DNA from: Aralia elata
Lineage: Eukaryota; Streptophyta; Magnoliopsida; Apiales; Araliaceae
Direction: 5' to 3'
Length of the DNA: 64,000 bases
Assembly (NCBI GenBank): GCA_034770075.1
Contig: CM068377.1
Coordinates: forward strand, 55,484,275-55,548,274
The notes below the pieces were generated by a model, which saw only the letters and a program-made list of their open reading frames with translations, searched no databases and had not been told where the DNA came from. Positions 21,756 through 33,729 of the stretch are shown one piece after another. A program made the translations under genes and the position numbers. Position 1 is the first letter of the stretch. The number at the start of each line of letters is the position of its first letter.

Positions 21756-24531
21756 TGTGACGACCCCAAAATCGGTCCACACAACCCATTTTGAGTCGCC
21801 AAAATACATACGACAAACACAAATTCTCTCACCAAAATCAATTGTTAAAATGCCTTAAACACACAACAATACACATATTTCTCAATGTGTCATATATAGT
21901 ATGACAGTATTCAGACCCAAATTAAGTCCTCAATACAATCATTGTCGCACTATTTTATAATAGATTGAAGATTTCTACAGCTACCAACTCGGACCATCAT
22001 TCTATTCCCCTGTTTTCACCGCTAGACCCAACTACGTACATTCTTATTACCTGAAAGGAATTGTGAAACAAAAAGGTGAGCACAAATAGCCCAGTAAAGA
22101 ATATCATAATGAAGACAATTTATCTTTAGTCTTCTAGTGATAAATCTGATAGAATCTCATAAACAACAAGTTTTAGATCAACAACTGCAGCGGAATAAGC
22201 AATCCATTAGAAGAGTCAGATAGAGCATAATGTCTACTATCTTCTCCCATTTGAAAAATTCACTATCAATATTTTATCCCCGTAATACCAATCAATATTT
22301 TCTCAAGCCAAAACTAGCTTTCACCACTTGCATTTGCTTGTAACACCAAAGATTGTGAGTTTATCAATACACAATTCCTGTTCATAATCATGCAAATCAA
22401 TTGTTTATCTTTGCACTACGGGCCAAAAATATTCAATTATAAAATCAATAGTCATGCCAATCAACAGTCCATCTTTGCACTACGGGCCAAAGATATTTAA
22501 CTGTAACACCAATGGTCATGCCAATCAACAGTCTATCTTTGCATTACGGGCCAAAGATATTCAACTGTAACACCAATGATTATGATCATACCAGTCTACA
22601 ACCTTTGGTCATAATTATACCAGTCAAAACCTCTCTTTGCACTCAGGCCAAAGAGAAAATTCACCACAATGATTATAACAATGATATAATGAATGAACAG
22701 AATAATCATAACAATAAAATAAAGAATAATCATTAGAGATTTGCAATTTAATTTTACTCAGAGTCCAATAATGTCTAAATTGTCAACACGATATCCAGAA
22801 AATCGAGTTGAGTTCTTGATTGAATATAAAATTCAAGAAAATATAAGCCTCGCATTTTTAAAATTATAATTAAAATTTAATAGTAAAATTTAGGTAAAAA
22901 TATTAGATGAAGCACAAACTATTAAAGATATTTTAATCATTTTCAGGAATTCTCACCATTTAATGATAAGGCTGGAAACGACTAATAACATCTTACCATA
23001 AATTGAGGAGTATGAAAGAAAATGATATCCTTACGAGTATGAAAAAATGATATTTCATACGAGTATAAAAAAAATAATATCACTTATGAGTATCAAAGAA
23101 TGATAACTCCTTACAATATGAATGAAATGATAACCCTTTACCTAATTTAATAGCCGAAATAAATCTTTCCATGTTCGTCTTTGTAGCAGTAAAGAATCTG
23201 ACTTTTGATTCTTCTAGAGTTTTCAAAATCTCTTTATGTGTTGATAAAATTGTAGCTCTCAAAAAGATACACGAAATAGACTCAAGAATCACTCCATTCG
23301 GAGTTAATATGACTAAATTATAAATTTTCAAAACTAGAGCTGAAAATAGTGACAAAAATCAGGACATGTTATGATTTTTAGCATTTTAAGACACGAAGAT
23401 GACATCAGATGGCTTTCCTTTCCTTTTAAAGTTGTAGAAGACCAAAAACTAATGAAAATAGGTTTTGGAATCACTCAATTCCGATAAAGGATAAATTACT
23501 ACGATTTTTCTAAAATGCTGTTGTACATAAGAAAATTTCACTCGGGAAATCAAAGAAGAATACAACAAAGACTTAGCTTGGAATGACTTGGAATACAAAT
23601 GTAGTACTCTAAATGATATTTACTAATACTTGAAGTAGCCTAGCATACTTAGAAAGAAACTTATAATAAGAAATTTTTAGAGAGTGAAAGAAAATGTAGT
23701 AAGGAAGTTGTGAATTTCCTTATGCTAAGCCCCCTATTTATAGCAAAATTTAACCAATATCTACCACACATCAATTTTCATACTTTAATCTATATCATCC
23801 ATCCATTTTTTCTTTAATCTATATCATCCATCCATTTTTTCTTTAATCTATATCATTCATCCATTTTTTCTTCAATCTATATCATCCATACATTATCAAA
23901 AAGATTAATCCATTATAAAAAAATAAATTCATTATTAAAAAGATAACTCCATTATTAAAAAGAAGAATCCATTATCAAAAAGATAAATCCATTATCAAAA
24001 ATTATTATTATTAATATATCTATTTTCTGTATTATTGTATTAATGTATTAATATCATAGATATTATAGAGTAGCAATTCTGGCAACCAAATCGTTCTCAG
24101 GAAAGAGGGAGCCTTCCGTATAAACGGCGCACAATTAAATAACCCATTTTCTTGGCAAAAATTTTAGACATTGCCAATAATGCTAACTAATCTAATAATA
24201 TCATTTCAAATAATATGAGTTACTGTGCCGTGACAATTATTGATGAAATATTGTGCAATTGCTACTGTGACAATTATTAAGTCAATAATGTAAAATACTA
24301 TGCAATTATCACTGTAGCAATTATTGAACCAATAATATGAAATACTATGCAGTAACTACTGTGATAATTATTGAATTAATAATATGAAATACTGTGTTAC
24401 TACTATTGTAGCAATTATTGAATTAATAATCATAAATATTGTGCAATACCGTGTACTACTGTGAAGTACCGCGTACTACTGTGGAATACCGCGTACTACT
24501 GTGGAATAACGCGTGTTACTGTTCTATTATG

Positions 24532-24702
24532 GCCAAATGGTTTAGCTGGATAGGTGAATACAACTAACTCATCACCATGAGATTGGGGTCTGACAACCTA
24601 ATTCCGACTTAAACGGTTGTATTTCATGGAGATAACATCATCAAAGTATAAGGAACAAATGTTGATAAGCTCTTCCTTCGTATAGCGTTCAGCAATAGAA
24701 CC
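24532..24702 (-). pseudogene. CACTA first transposase, DUF4218-like exon
   Basis: A minus-strand exon begins after ATTACAG at 24702 with GSIAERYTKEELINICSLY and continues to KYNRLSRN, a TAG stop (24598-24600), then in the same frame VVRPQSHGDELVVFTYPAKP. These are the conserved PEGSIAE..., FNRP.RN and VF..P..PFG elements of the CACTA TPase DUF4218 region. It is in the same orientation as the Transposase_24 remnant, which supports one CACTA interrupted by the two retrotransposons. The rest of the TPase is not visible. Confidence 0.75.
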
Positions 24703-24768
24703 CTGTAATATGCGAGAATTTTTGTAAATAATATTAGTAATGAAAATGAGAATGTTTAAAAATTTATT

Positions 24769-24770
24769 TA

Positions 24771-24811
<41 letters not shown>

Positions 24812-24812
24812 G
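24769..24812. repeat. (TG)n(TA)n microsatellite
   Basis: A tgtgtg run followed by tatata, next to the CACTA exon and inside its likely intron. Confidence 0.9.
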
Positions 24813-24816
24813 TTAT

Positions 24817-26344
24817 GAGCCTCAATAATTTAATTTAAATTAAATTAAGTATGTGACAATTGAGAAATATAGTCATGATAGTGATGAGCTTGATTAAGCT
24901 TATGTAATATGCCTTGTGTGGCATAATGATTAGGATGGATTAATTAGTTGCTTAATTAATTAATTAATTAATTGAGAGAGAGAGGATTGAGTAATATGAT
25001 GGACTAATGAGGGCACTTGAATTAGGCCCAATGTGATATGTATAATGTGTTAGGAATTAATTCAAGGAACTTATGTTGCTAAGATTAAGCCCAATGAAAA
25101 AAGTGATTATGCATGACCAAATTAGAATAATTAGTAGCCCAATAAATATTATTTTGGAGCAAGCCCAATGTGTATTAGATTATGTGGTAATGAGTATATG
25201 AATATATGTATATATGTATATATATAAACATATGTATATATATATATATGTAAATAAGTGGATATGGTACAAAAGAAAGGAAAAGAAAAATAATAATAAT
25301 ATACATATATATACTACCCAACCGACCAAGCTCCCCTAATGACTTAGAATGCTGATTTTTTTTGCCTTGAGCCTTGCATTGTAGTCCATGTGAAGCTAAT
25401 GATGGAGGAAGGTAAGAAAAGTGGGGGGTTTGGTAAAGCTTTTTACCTAATTAGCTTTTACCATTGGATAATAACTTGTTGGATGTACAAAATATAAGTA
25501 TTGTACATGAATTAGTACAAGTATTTGTACATGAAGCTTTGCCTATAAATAAGCTCATCTTAGTCATTAGCAAGGGTTACTTGAAAATTGTAAGTATAGA
25601 GAGAGTTTAGAGAGAAATTGAGAGAAATAGAGAAAACCTAAAGGAACTCTTGAATTTTGGTGGTTCAAGAGAAGTCCAAGAAAAAGGAAGAAGGTGGAGA
25701 AGTACTTAAGCTTTATTGCTAAGAGAAGAAGAGTATCAAAGAGGTAAGATCATAACCTAGCTTTGATTTTATAAGTTAAGTTAGCATATTTATTGTTTAT
25801 AGTAAGAAATGCATGCTTGGTTGTGAGAGTTTTGCTTGTTGTGGGATCAAGAAGGATCCGAAAGTATAAGGATGAATATTGTAAAGAGAATGTGTTTTGT
25901 ATGCTTTGTAGGTAACTTCATGTCCTAATGAACAAAAAGATTGCATGAAAACTTGAAACCTAAAGTGGAATAATAGAAAGCAAGAGATTTGGTGTAAAAT
26001 GAAATGAAATGTATGAGTTATGTTAATGATCTAAAGATTTTATGTTAAAGATCTATGAAATACGAAAACAACCCAAGTAGAATCATCGAAAATGGAGTTA
26101 GAATGAATTTATGGCAAATTGTTTGGTAAAACATGTCAAAATGAAAACCCTAGCTTGAAGATCTAACATTTTAACTAAATAAATATTGTAGAAAATGATT
26201 TAAGAAGTTAAATATTGAAGATGTATGAGTTTATGAGATGATGAAATTAGTTTGAACTCATTTGGATATGAAATGAACAAGTTATGGAAGATTGAATCAA
26301 AAGGAGACAAAATCAAAAATGTTGAAAAATCAAACTTGGATAAT
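24817..26344 (+). other. AT-rich LTR-like DNA
   Basis: No ORF. Around 25430-25560 it has a block tggtaaagctttttacc, a taccattgg segment and TATA-like gcctataaataagctc followed by a GA-rich leader (agagagagtttagagag). A similar order of blocks is found at 27775-27885, so this may be a fragment of a related LTR. Repeated tatatgta tracts at about 25199-25250. Boundaries not resolved. Confidence 0.35.
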
Positions 26345-28975
26345 GTGACGATCAGAGTTTCCAGAAAAGTTATAATAAGAATTTATAATTCGACTTATTA
26401 TGTAAATAGGATTTGACATAAGTAATTATGTGTTGTGCAATGAGATAATTTGAAAACAATAAGTTGTTATTGAAAACAATTATAGGAAGGGAAAAGGAAA
26501 TGAGCAGAGATATTATTTTTGCATTTGTTAATAAATTGCGGAAAATAATTTATTAAAGGAAAGAGGTGATCAAAGGATACAAAACTACTATTCTAGTATT
26601 TTACCGCCTATGTGAATGTATGCAGTCTTATATAAGTGTACAGGTGAGGTGTTGGATATATTAATAATATATTTACCGTATGTGAATAAATTGTTGGAGA
26701 CAATTTATGGCATAAAGGGAGGTAATTAAATTTGCGTATACCAGATTACCGGTGTGCATTAAAAAGGGGGTATTAGACTAATGGCAGTAAATTATTTTAA
26801 CATGATGAATTATTAATCAAATAGATTATTCTTAAGAAAATAGCTTCTGTTTTATGAAGGAGAGTTATGGATATTTTACCATGGTACATTTATAGTTAAT
26901 AAATGTTATGGGGTAATATATAATATGTATCATGACTATTATATATTACATGAGGGAGCTGAGTTGGTAGAAGGAGATCAAGCAGGGTGATACCTATGAT
27001 GAAGTAAGTTAATGAGATTAATTGCTAGTTCCACTAATAGATTTCCTTAAATTAGTGGACTAACCTAAAGTGTTTAATATCAAGGAATTGATAAGTTAAT
27101 TAAATGTTCAATTAAATTGAACATAGTAAGTTTAACTGAGTTATGTGAAGTCATCAGTTTGATTAATAATAATAATAACTTATAACCCCACTAGAAGTTA
27201 TTAATAGTGGACTAGTCCAATTTATTTATTAAACAAGCCAATCCGAGGTAAGTGATTATGGACTTGTGGTATTGGACATTTGACATTATTAAGTGGCCCA
27301 ACCTTAGTAAATAGACCCAGACTGAATTCAAGGGGAGGGTCGGGTCATGGAAGAATGCATTATGTTGTATATTAAGCTTCACAAACAGATTTGATAATCT
27401 GACCATGTGAGGTTGGGCTACCATCGACATGTGTGAAGGTGGAAGACCCAATGATTCAAGGTAACCTTATTAAGTGGGTGGCGATAAGGAGGAGTGACCC
27501 AATGAAGCTGTGCAAGTGTGATACCCAGCCCATTAAGGATAGGCTGTTGGTATTAATGTTAGGCCATCTGTAATTAGTATTATAAGCCTAGGGCATTGGT
27601 CCAAAAGACTAGCACAGAAGTTGGGAACCTATTTTATATATATATATATATACGTATATATGGAACTACTCCCGAACCAGGCCAATGGCCTAGAGCTACT
27701 CTATGTTGCTTTAGTTTAAAGCAATCCCATATGGGCAGAAATGAGTTTTGGGAGTATGGGCTGGAAATGGGTTGGTAAAGCTTTTTACCAACTCCCTTTT
27801 AACCAACGGGTAACTTTGTTTTGTACCAGTCCAAGAATCTGGGTAAAGAGCAGTACACGGGTAAAAGCTTTCCTATAAATAGGGACCCCCAGTTCACGTG
27901 ACAGACCTTAATAGAGTGTTCAACTCTAATATAAAAGGGAGAAATCCCTAAATTCGGTAGGGATATTAAGGAAATAAATAAGATAAAGATTTTGTATAGA
28001 TAAAGAGTGTGGAGGCCATGTTGTTTCTATTTCTATCCATAGGTACTAGTTGTTCAACAACTCTTACCAACTCCTACCAACCCTTGTCCTTACAAGTAGG
28101 AAATCCCCAAAATCATGGGATAATGTGGATAAGAGATAAGGTAAGTAAGAAGTGTGGAGTCTATAAATAGACTACCTCACATATACTACCAAAGGTTACA
28201 TTCATTTTATTCCTCAGTTGAGGGCACTATATTGTTGAGAGAAGGAGAAAAGAAGGTCCGCAGAATTTGGAGAGGAGATTCGGTGCATGCCTTCAATATT
28301 AATCCATACTTTGGAAAGAAGGGGAGGAATGCAACCAAATCAAAGAGGTGAGAAGTTTTTATAGTTGCGGTCTATTCATATTATTACCTTGCATGTGGGT
28401 TAAATGTATGAACTAGCTTAAGGGTCTGAAATGGTCCACGAGCTCAGTGCTCCGTGATCATGTTGTTATAACCCATGAGTGTTGTCCATAGGACTTGTGA
28501 CCGAACCTTAGTTAAACCATAAGATGGTAGCACTGTAATTTTTAAATACAATTATAGCTAGTTGGCAGTGTGCCTAGCTATTTGAGACCAGTTATTGGTA
28601 TGAGCTAAGCTTAGATCAGAACTGTAGCAATAAGACTAACTTGAGATGTTTCTCATGTTAAAATCTCAGGACTTGCTGTTTATAGACCATAGAGGAGGAT
28701 TGTAGTACCTCTGATTGAATACTAGTGGAACCAAAGAAGAGAGTGTATCTGAGTATACACCATGATTTTTCTAATAAAGTAGACCAAAACCTCTGTCGAA
28801 TCATTTATGAACAGGCACAATAAGTGATATTAAGTTTAACCAATCATTGAGTTCAATAAAATATAAGTCAGACTTAGACCGTGTTGCTAGACCTGTATGA
28901 TCTCAGACCAATCAGCAAGGGATGGTCCTTAAGCTGAAGTTATGAAGTGGACTTGAGTCTAGTAGTGAGAAGGAC
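26345..28975 (+). mobile_element. Chromovirus-type LTR fragment (probable)
   Basis: Starts TGTGACGATCAGAG..TTTCCAGAAAAG, similar to starts of chromovirus LTRs in this window. Contains tggtaaagctttttacca (27775) and two TATA-like sites, cctataaataggg (27870) and gtctataaatagac (28160). No terminal CA with a target duplication was found, so it is a fragment or its end is hidden. No coding sequence seen. Confidence 0.45.
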
Positions 28976-28984
28976 CCTACGATC

Positions 28985-29300
28985 ATAGAGTAACTTTACT
29001 CCGATCGTAGAGTGCCCTTATGGGCAAGGAGAATGTTAGCCGAGTCAGTAGCATTAGTAGAGCGTACTATATGATCGTGGAGTTTCGCTCGGCAGGCGTA
29101 GAGTTTCACTCGGCCATCGTAGAGTAAGTTGGTCAGTCTCGGTGCCGATCGTAGAGCATCGCTCAGCCATCGTAGAGTTTCACTCAGCCATCGTAGAGTA
29201 AGTTGGCCAATTTTGGTGCCGACCGTAGAGCTCCTCTCGATCATTGTAGAGTGGACTCTGCTGGTCGTAGAGCTCCCCTCGGTAATCGTAAAGTCATAAG
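28985..29300. repeat. tcgtagag-rich tandem repeats
   Basis: The word tcgtagag recurs every ~25 bp with a longer period near 74 bp (ccatcgtagagtaagttgg at 29114 and 29188). It is transcribed into the end of the gag-like frame as LRWLSET/LRWLSD-type repeats. Confidence 0.75.
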
Positions 29301-29815
29301 CTTCTACCAAATCCTTCGAAATATTGAACATCAAATCCTTAACCAACTTCCGAGATCTCACCACGCCTAATCCCATCTGGAAATATCCGAGGACCTGAGG
29401 ACCATTCAAGTCTATCACCTGTCTGACTGCCTCTCGGAATCTCTTCATATACTGGCTGAGAGTCTTATTATAATATTGTCTGATCTGAACCAAAAAACCG
29501 GTCGGCTAACCCTTCCTTTTGTTGCTCCTGAATCGACCATGAAACTTGTCGCAGAGCTCCTTCCATAACAAAATTAAGTTCGGGGCCAATGACGTCATCC
29601 ACTACATAGCTTCTTTCCTTAGGGTTGTGATGAACATTTGATACTTGGTCGTATCTAAATAATCATAATATTTCATCAGCTGGTCATATGCCTGGCTGTG
29701 ATCCTAGGGATCTCCTGATCCATCATAGCTCTCCATGTGTGGGACCTTCTTATTTGGGTCGGCCCGAACCCGATCTATCTTCGGAGAAAATGGTGACGTT
29801 GGGTCAATCGGAGTC
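28996..29815 (-). pseudogene. Ty3/gypsy gag fragment, Tat/Athila-type
   Basis: Minus-strand pieces in one order: FSPKIDRVRADPNKKVPHME, YDGSGDP, stop, DHSQAYDQLMKYYDYL, LRKEAM, stop, MTSLAPNLI, LCDKFHGRF, then YNKTLSQYMKRFREAVRQV and a degenerate LMFNISKD. These are the segments of a Retrotrans_gag domain. Stops at two or more places and the run into the tcgtagag repeat make it a pseudogene. No LTR of its own was found. At 29815-29830 it abuts a different gag fragment, head to tail in the same orientation. Confidence 0.7.
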
Positions 29816-29829
29816 TCCTCCTGATGGGT

Positions 29830-30513
29830 TGTACTTGGCTAATGCCTCGTTTCCTCCCTCGACGATAATTGCCCTCTTCAACAATGTTAAAAATGTACCA
29901 TTCTGTAGAACTGCAACCCGACTATAAATCCATGGTTTCAGTCCCTGCTCAAACCTCCTTGCTTTCCTGGCCTCGGTATCCACTTGGTGTGGGGTAAACC
30001 TGGCCAACTCGTTGAACTTTGCCGCATACTCAGCGACCGATATGTTCCCTTGCTTGAGTTCTAAGAATTTCAGCTCCATATTTGATTGCATACTCTCCGG
30101 AAGTAATTCTCGAAGAATAATTCTTTGAATCATTCCCACGGAATTACTCCTTCCCCAGCACGACTCTTACTCGTCTTCCACCAATAGTTTGCCTCACCCT
30201 TTATCATGAAGGTGGCAAATCCCGTCTTCTGTTCTTTGGCCACTCGTGCGACCTCAAACACTGTTTCCATCTCGTCTACCCATGTCTGGGCTTCGATTGG
30301 ATCTAAGGTTCCCCGGAACTCCGGAGGTCCTACCAATTTAAAATCCTTGAAGCTAGCCAAGTGACGTCTAGGCTGCTCAACTATAGGTGGGGGTCTATTT
30401 TGCATCACTTCTGCCAACATCTCGACAAAATCCCTCATTGGGTCTGGTTGACCCGACTCGTTGTTTACCGATTCTTCTACCACTGGGTTCCTGGTTTATC
30501 TTCTAGGCGTCAT
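29830..30513 (-). pseudogene. Chromovirus gag fragment (second copy)
   Basis: Start ATG at 30511-30513, early TAA, then PDPMRDFVEMLAEVM, FKLVGPPEFRGTLDPIEAQT, GFATFMIKGEANYWWK (retrotransposon gag), then a stop and a one-base deletion near 30130, and LELKQGNISVAEYAAKFNEL, RFEQGLKPWI. It ends abruptly at about 29830. It is the same protein as the gag at 37446-38219 but clearly diverged from it. A 5' leader (30514-30719) and the LTR 30720-33708 lie directly upstream, so this gag belongs to an element that used that LTR as its 5' LTR. Confidence 0.8.
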
Positions 30514-30719
30514 TATTTCTTACAAACAAAACCTTACATTATCACTTGTTTGGAAACCTCATATAACACTTCATTAGCGTTAGTATTTAAAAACTATAGT
30601 ATCTATCAAACACATTTGATTTGAATAAGCAACTGCATTTATATTCATATACCACTGTTTTAATACAATGAGACCCAACCTGTGGCATACTTCTATTAAT
30701 GCTCATGGCATAACCTACT

Positions 30720-33708
30720 TGTGACGCCCCCAAATTCAGGTCTCAAACACCCGGATTTGGTCATCACGATCCAAAACAAACATTCACTTATAAACAACAT
30801 ATACTAGCAAAATGCGGAATACAATAAACGTATGTCGTTCATTCAAAAGGTGTTACTAGTCCCAAGATACGAAAACCTTAATATAGGAATGCAAATATAC
30901 CCTAGTACAGTACTTAGGGTTTAAATAACAATAGCAATTAATTAACTATGCCTGAAATAAAATACAGTCACTAGGAGACTAATACTTCATCTTTTCCTTG
31001 CCCTTGTCTTTGCCTGAGGTCCCGGGCTTAACTGCAATAAGGTTCATGATATAACAAGGGTGAGTAACTAGTTTGCTCAGTAAGTTTAAATAACAGCAAA
31101 GAATGATATATATCATGAATGAAAGAGATATCTGGAAATGATTCAACGATGAGAATAACGTAATAATAATTGCTTTTTAAAATAAACGATAGTCAACATA
31201 GACCATGAACAATACACTTCCAATGGAATCAATAGCTAATTGATCCTTTGGTTATTGGCTCAGAAATACGTACTCGAGGGGATCAGCCTCTAGTACACTA
31301 TGTGTATGCATAATATTTAATTTATGTTCTTGTATCTTAGATTTAGATACGTGGGGTACTCCCCTATAATAAAATGGGTGTTCACTTCAGTCTAAGAATC
31401 CATACCATCAATTGAACTGGATAGCCTTTATCAAAATTTCATGCAATTGTCTGACCGAACAAGGATTCAGACTCAATCTGAAACAGTTCATGAGTTATAG
31501 AACTTTATATAATGTACAAGTCTAAGACTGTACGAACTCAAGTGCACCAAGTGCGAGTATTAATAAAATCGATGTGGAATAATTGTAAAATAATTAAACC
31601 ACTTAAAGCATGTTTGGAAATAAGGTTCAAGCTTAAAAAATAACTTACAATACAATAATATCCTGCTCGAATATAATTTGAGTAGGGTTAAGGAACTTGC
31701 TCAATAAAATATGAGTATGGATAGGGAACTTGCCTGTTTGCTCAGCTACAAATAATATAGCTTTATACGACTCTCTTCAATGGATCTAACATTTATAACG
31801 TTGGTCTATTAATTAGCACTGCGTAGAATTGCATATGGATACATTTACTTATGCTATTTATTTGACAAATAAGTCAACCACATAGCACACATAATTTAAT
31901 AAACTATCATTAATTCTATAAGACATCAATGAATCTTAGGTTAACGATTTATTTGATTAATAGTATTTTCTTACGTGCTAAAAACCTTCAAACAATTTAT
32001 TATAATTGTTTAAATTAATGTGTCATCTAAATTCTCTTTATTCTATTCACTCTATCTTCATTTAATTATTATTTAATATTTATTAGATAGTAAGTAATTA
32101 ATTATCTTTAGTTATTATTTATTATTAAATAATAACTAACTATGTTTATTTATTATTTAAAATTAATCCAATAATAAATAATTTCACTATTAACCTTGTT
32201 TGTTTAATTAGTATCTAATAGTAATTAAGTAATAATCGATTAATTGTTATATTTTGGGTCCCCCGTTAATTATATTAATATTTAAAATTACACGTCACGT
32301 TACGTAAATCGACCCAACCCGAATCGACTAGAATCCTCAATCGAACCAGCCAGCTCACAGACATGGCACTGTAGCGCCAATCAATATGGCAAGACAGGCG
32401 TTACGGCGTCACGTCCCTCCTTTATGGTGCTGCGGCGCCAAACTGACGATGCGGCAGGAGCCCTTCCTTTATGGTGTTGCAGCGCCGCTTGTTGAGCCAA
32501 TTTGACGCTGCGGCGCCCCATCCCTCTGTTATGGCGCTCGGCGGCACTTGCTTGGGCTAAACCGGCGTTGCGGCGCTCTGGTTCAGTATCGTCTTCTTCG
32601 TTTCTTTTCGGCAGTTTTCTTCGAGTTTTAAGATTAATTCATTTTACCAAGCATGCATAACTCAAAACTTGCCACTTATTACCCTCAATGATAAACATTA
32701 AGTGCCTAATTGGAGTAATTAATTTCAAGCATGATACAGAATATTCATGAACAATGCTTACTGTAACGGAGAAAATGCTTACCTTCTAGACTTAGATGCA
32801 GTCCTTCTTTTCTTTCCGTAGTAAATAATGAAGTCAGAAATCATTCGCGTGCCAACTCCCCCTTTCAGATCGCCCTTCCTTTTCAAGCTCCCAATATCCC
32901 TCTTTCAGTAAAATTAATAAACTCAGCAGCTCTGAAAGGGAAGTCGGGGTCCTCATTTATAGACAAATTGTTGACCGGTCGTTGGTTATTACTCTGATTG
33001 CAAACTCCAGACGCAACGGTAGTATCCGTTAGTTAAAAAGAAGTAGGTGGGAAAGCTTGTCTGACCCAACCTCGTGCCATACCCTCTGAGATTGGCTGAT
33101 AATCCTTGCACGTAAGGTAGGGAGGTAGGCCATTGGCCTAACTCGGCGCACGTTGAAAATCTGGGATAATCTATCCCACTATACTGGTAAACTGCTATGG
33201 GCTAACCCACTTAGCGTACTAACTCGGTTGGCAATATACAATTACTGGTTTGGATTAAATTTACAACCAGTTGGGCTAGTTTAATAGGTTGGCACACTAA
33301 TTACCCAAGTCCATGATCAATTAATTATCTGGCTTGGTTAATTAATTAGTTAAACTAGTCAATTAGTATTTATTTACTAACTGGACTATTAAATATTACT
33401 AATCGTATTTCCCATTATTCTCATTAATTAATAGTAATATTAATTAATTTACTATATTCAAAGTAATTGAATATTTAATTATTACTTATTTATCAATTTC
33501 TTGATATTAAATAACTTAGGGCTAGTCCACTAATTTAATCAAACCATTAGTGACTCCCTTTAATTAATCCTAGCAATTACGCGCAATCCCATAATCACAT
33601 AACTAATTAATCACACAAGATTTTAACAAATCATACAAAACTAACTCTTTTAAAAATTAAATTTTATATTTAAGTAATAAAGAAGTTTCAAAATTCTCGA
33701 TCATTACA
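30720..33708 (-). mobile_element. Chromovirus LTR, 2989 bp
   Basis: Plus strand TGTGACGCCCCC..ATCATTACA. On the minus strand it begins TGTAATGATC, after a polypurine tract (rc TATAAGGGGGGGA, 33709-33721). TATA-like TCTATAAATG on minus near 32960. A GC-rich block with repeated gcggcgcc words lies at 32360-32580, in the predicted transcribed part. It serves both as the 3' LTR of the pol to its right and as the apparent 5' LTR of the gag to its left. Confidence 0.85.
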
Positions 33709-33729
33709 TCCCCCCCTTATAAAAATTCT

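Larger units (their letters stand above)
18710..24531 (-). mobile_element. Internally deleted chromovirus (Ty3/gypsy, Tekay-like)
   Basis: LTR 18710-21391 (TGTGACGTCCCC..GTCTTACA) and LTR 21756-24531 (TGTGACGACCCC.., right end missing) flank an interior of only 364 bp. The minus strand reads PBS TGGTATCAGAG (21743-21753, tRNA-iMet), a short leader, then a remnant of the chromodomain tail and a polypurine tract. Left LTR lacks about 370 bp near 19000 that the right LTR has (22011-22380); the right LTR lacks the last 340 bp. The element sits in the CACTA, 12 bp from the Athila-like element. Confidence 0.85.

Noticed and set aside
24531..24600. tRNA-like or SINE-like segment (tagctggatagg)
   Set aside because: No cloverleaf or B box; the minus strand is a CACTA transposase exon that explains the sequence.
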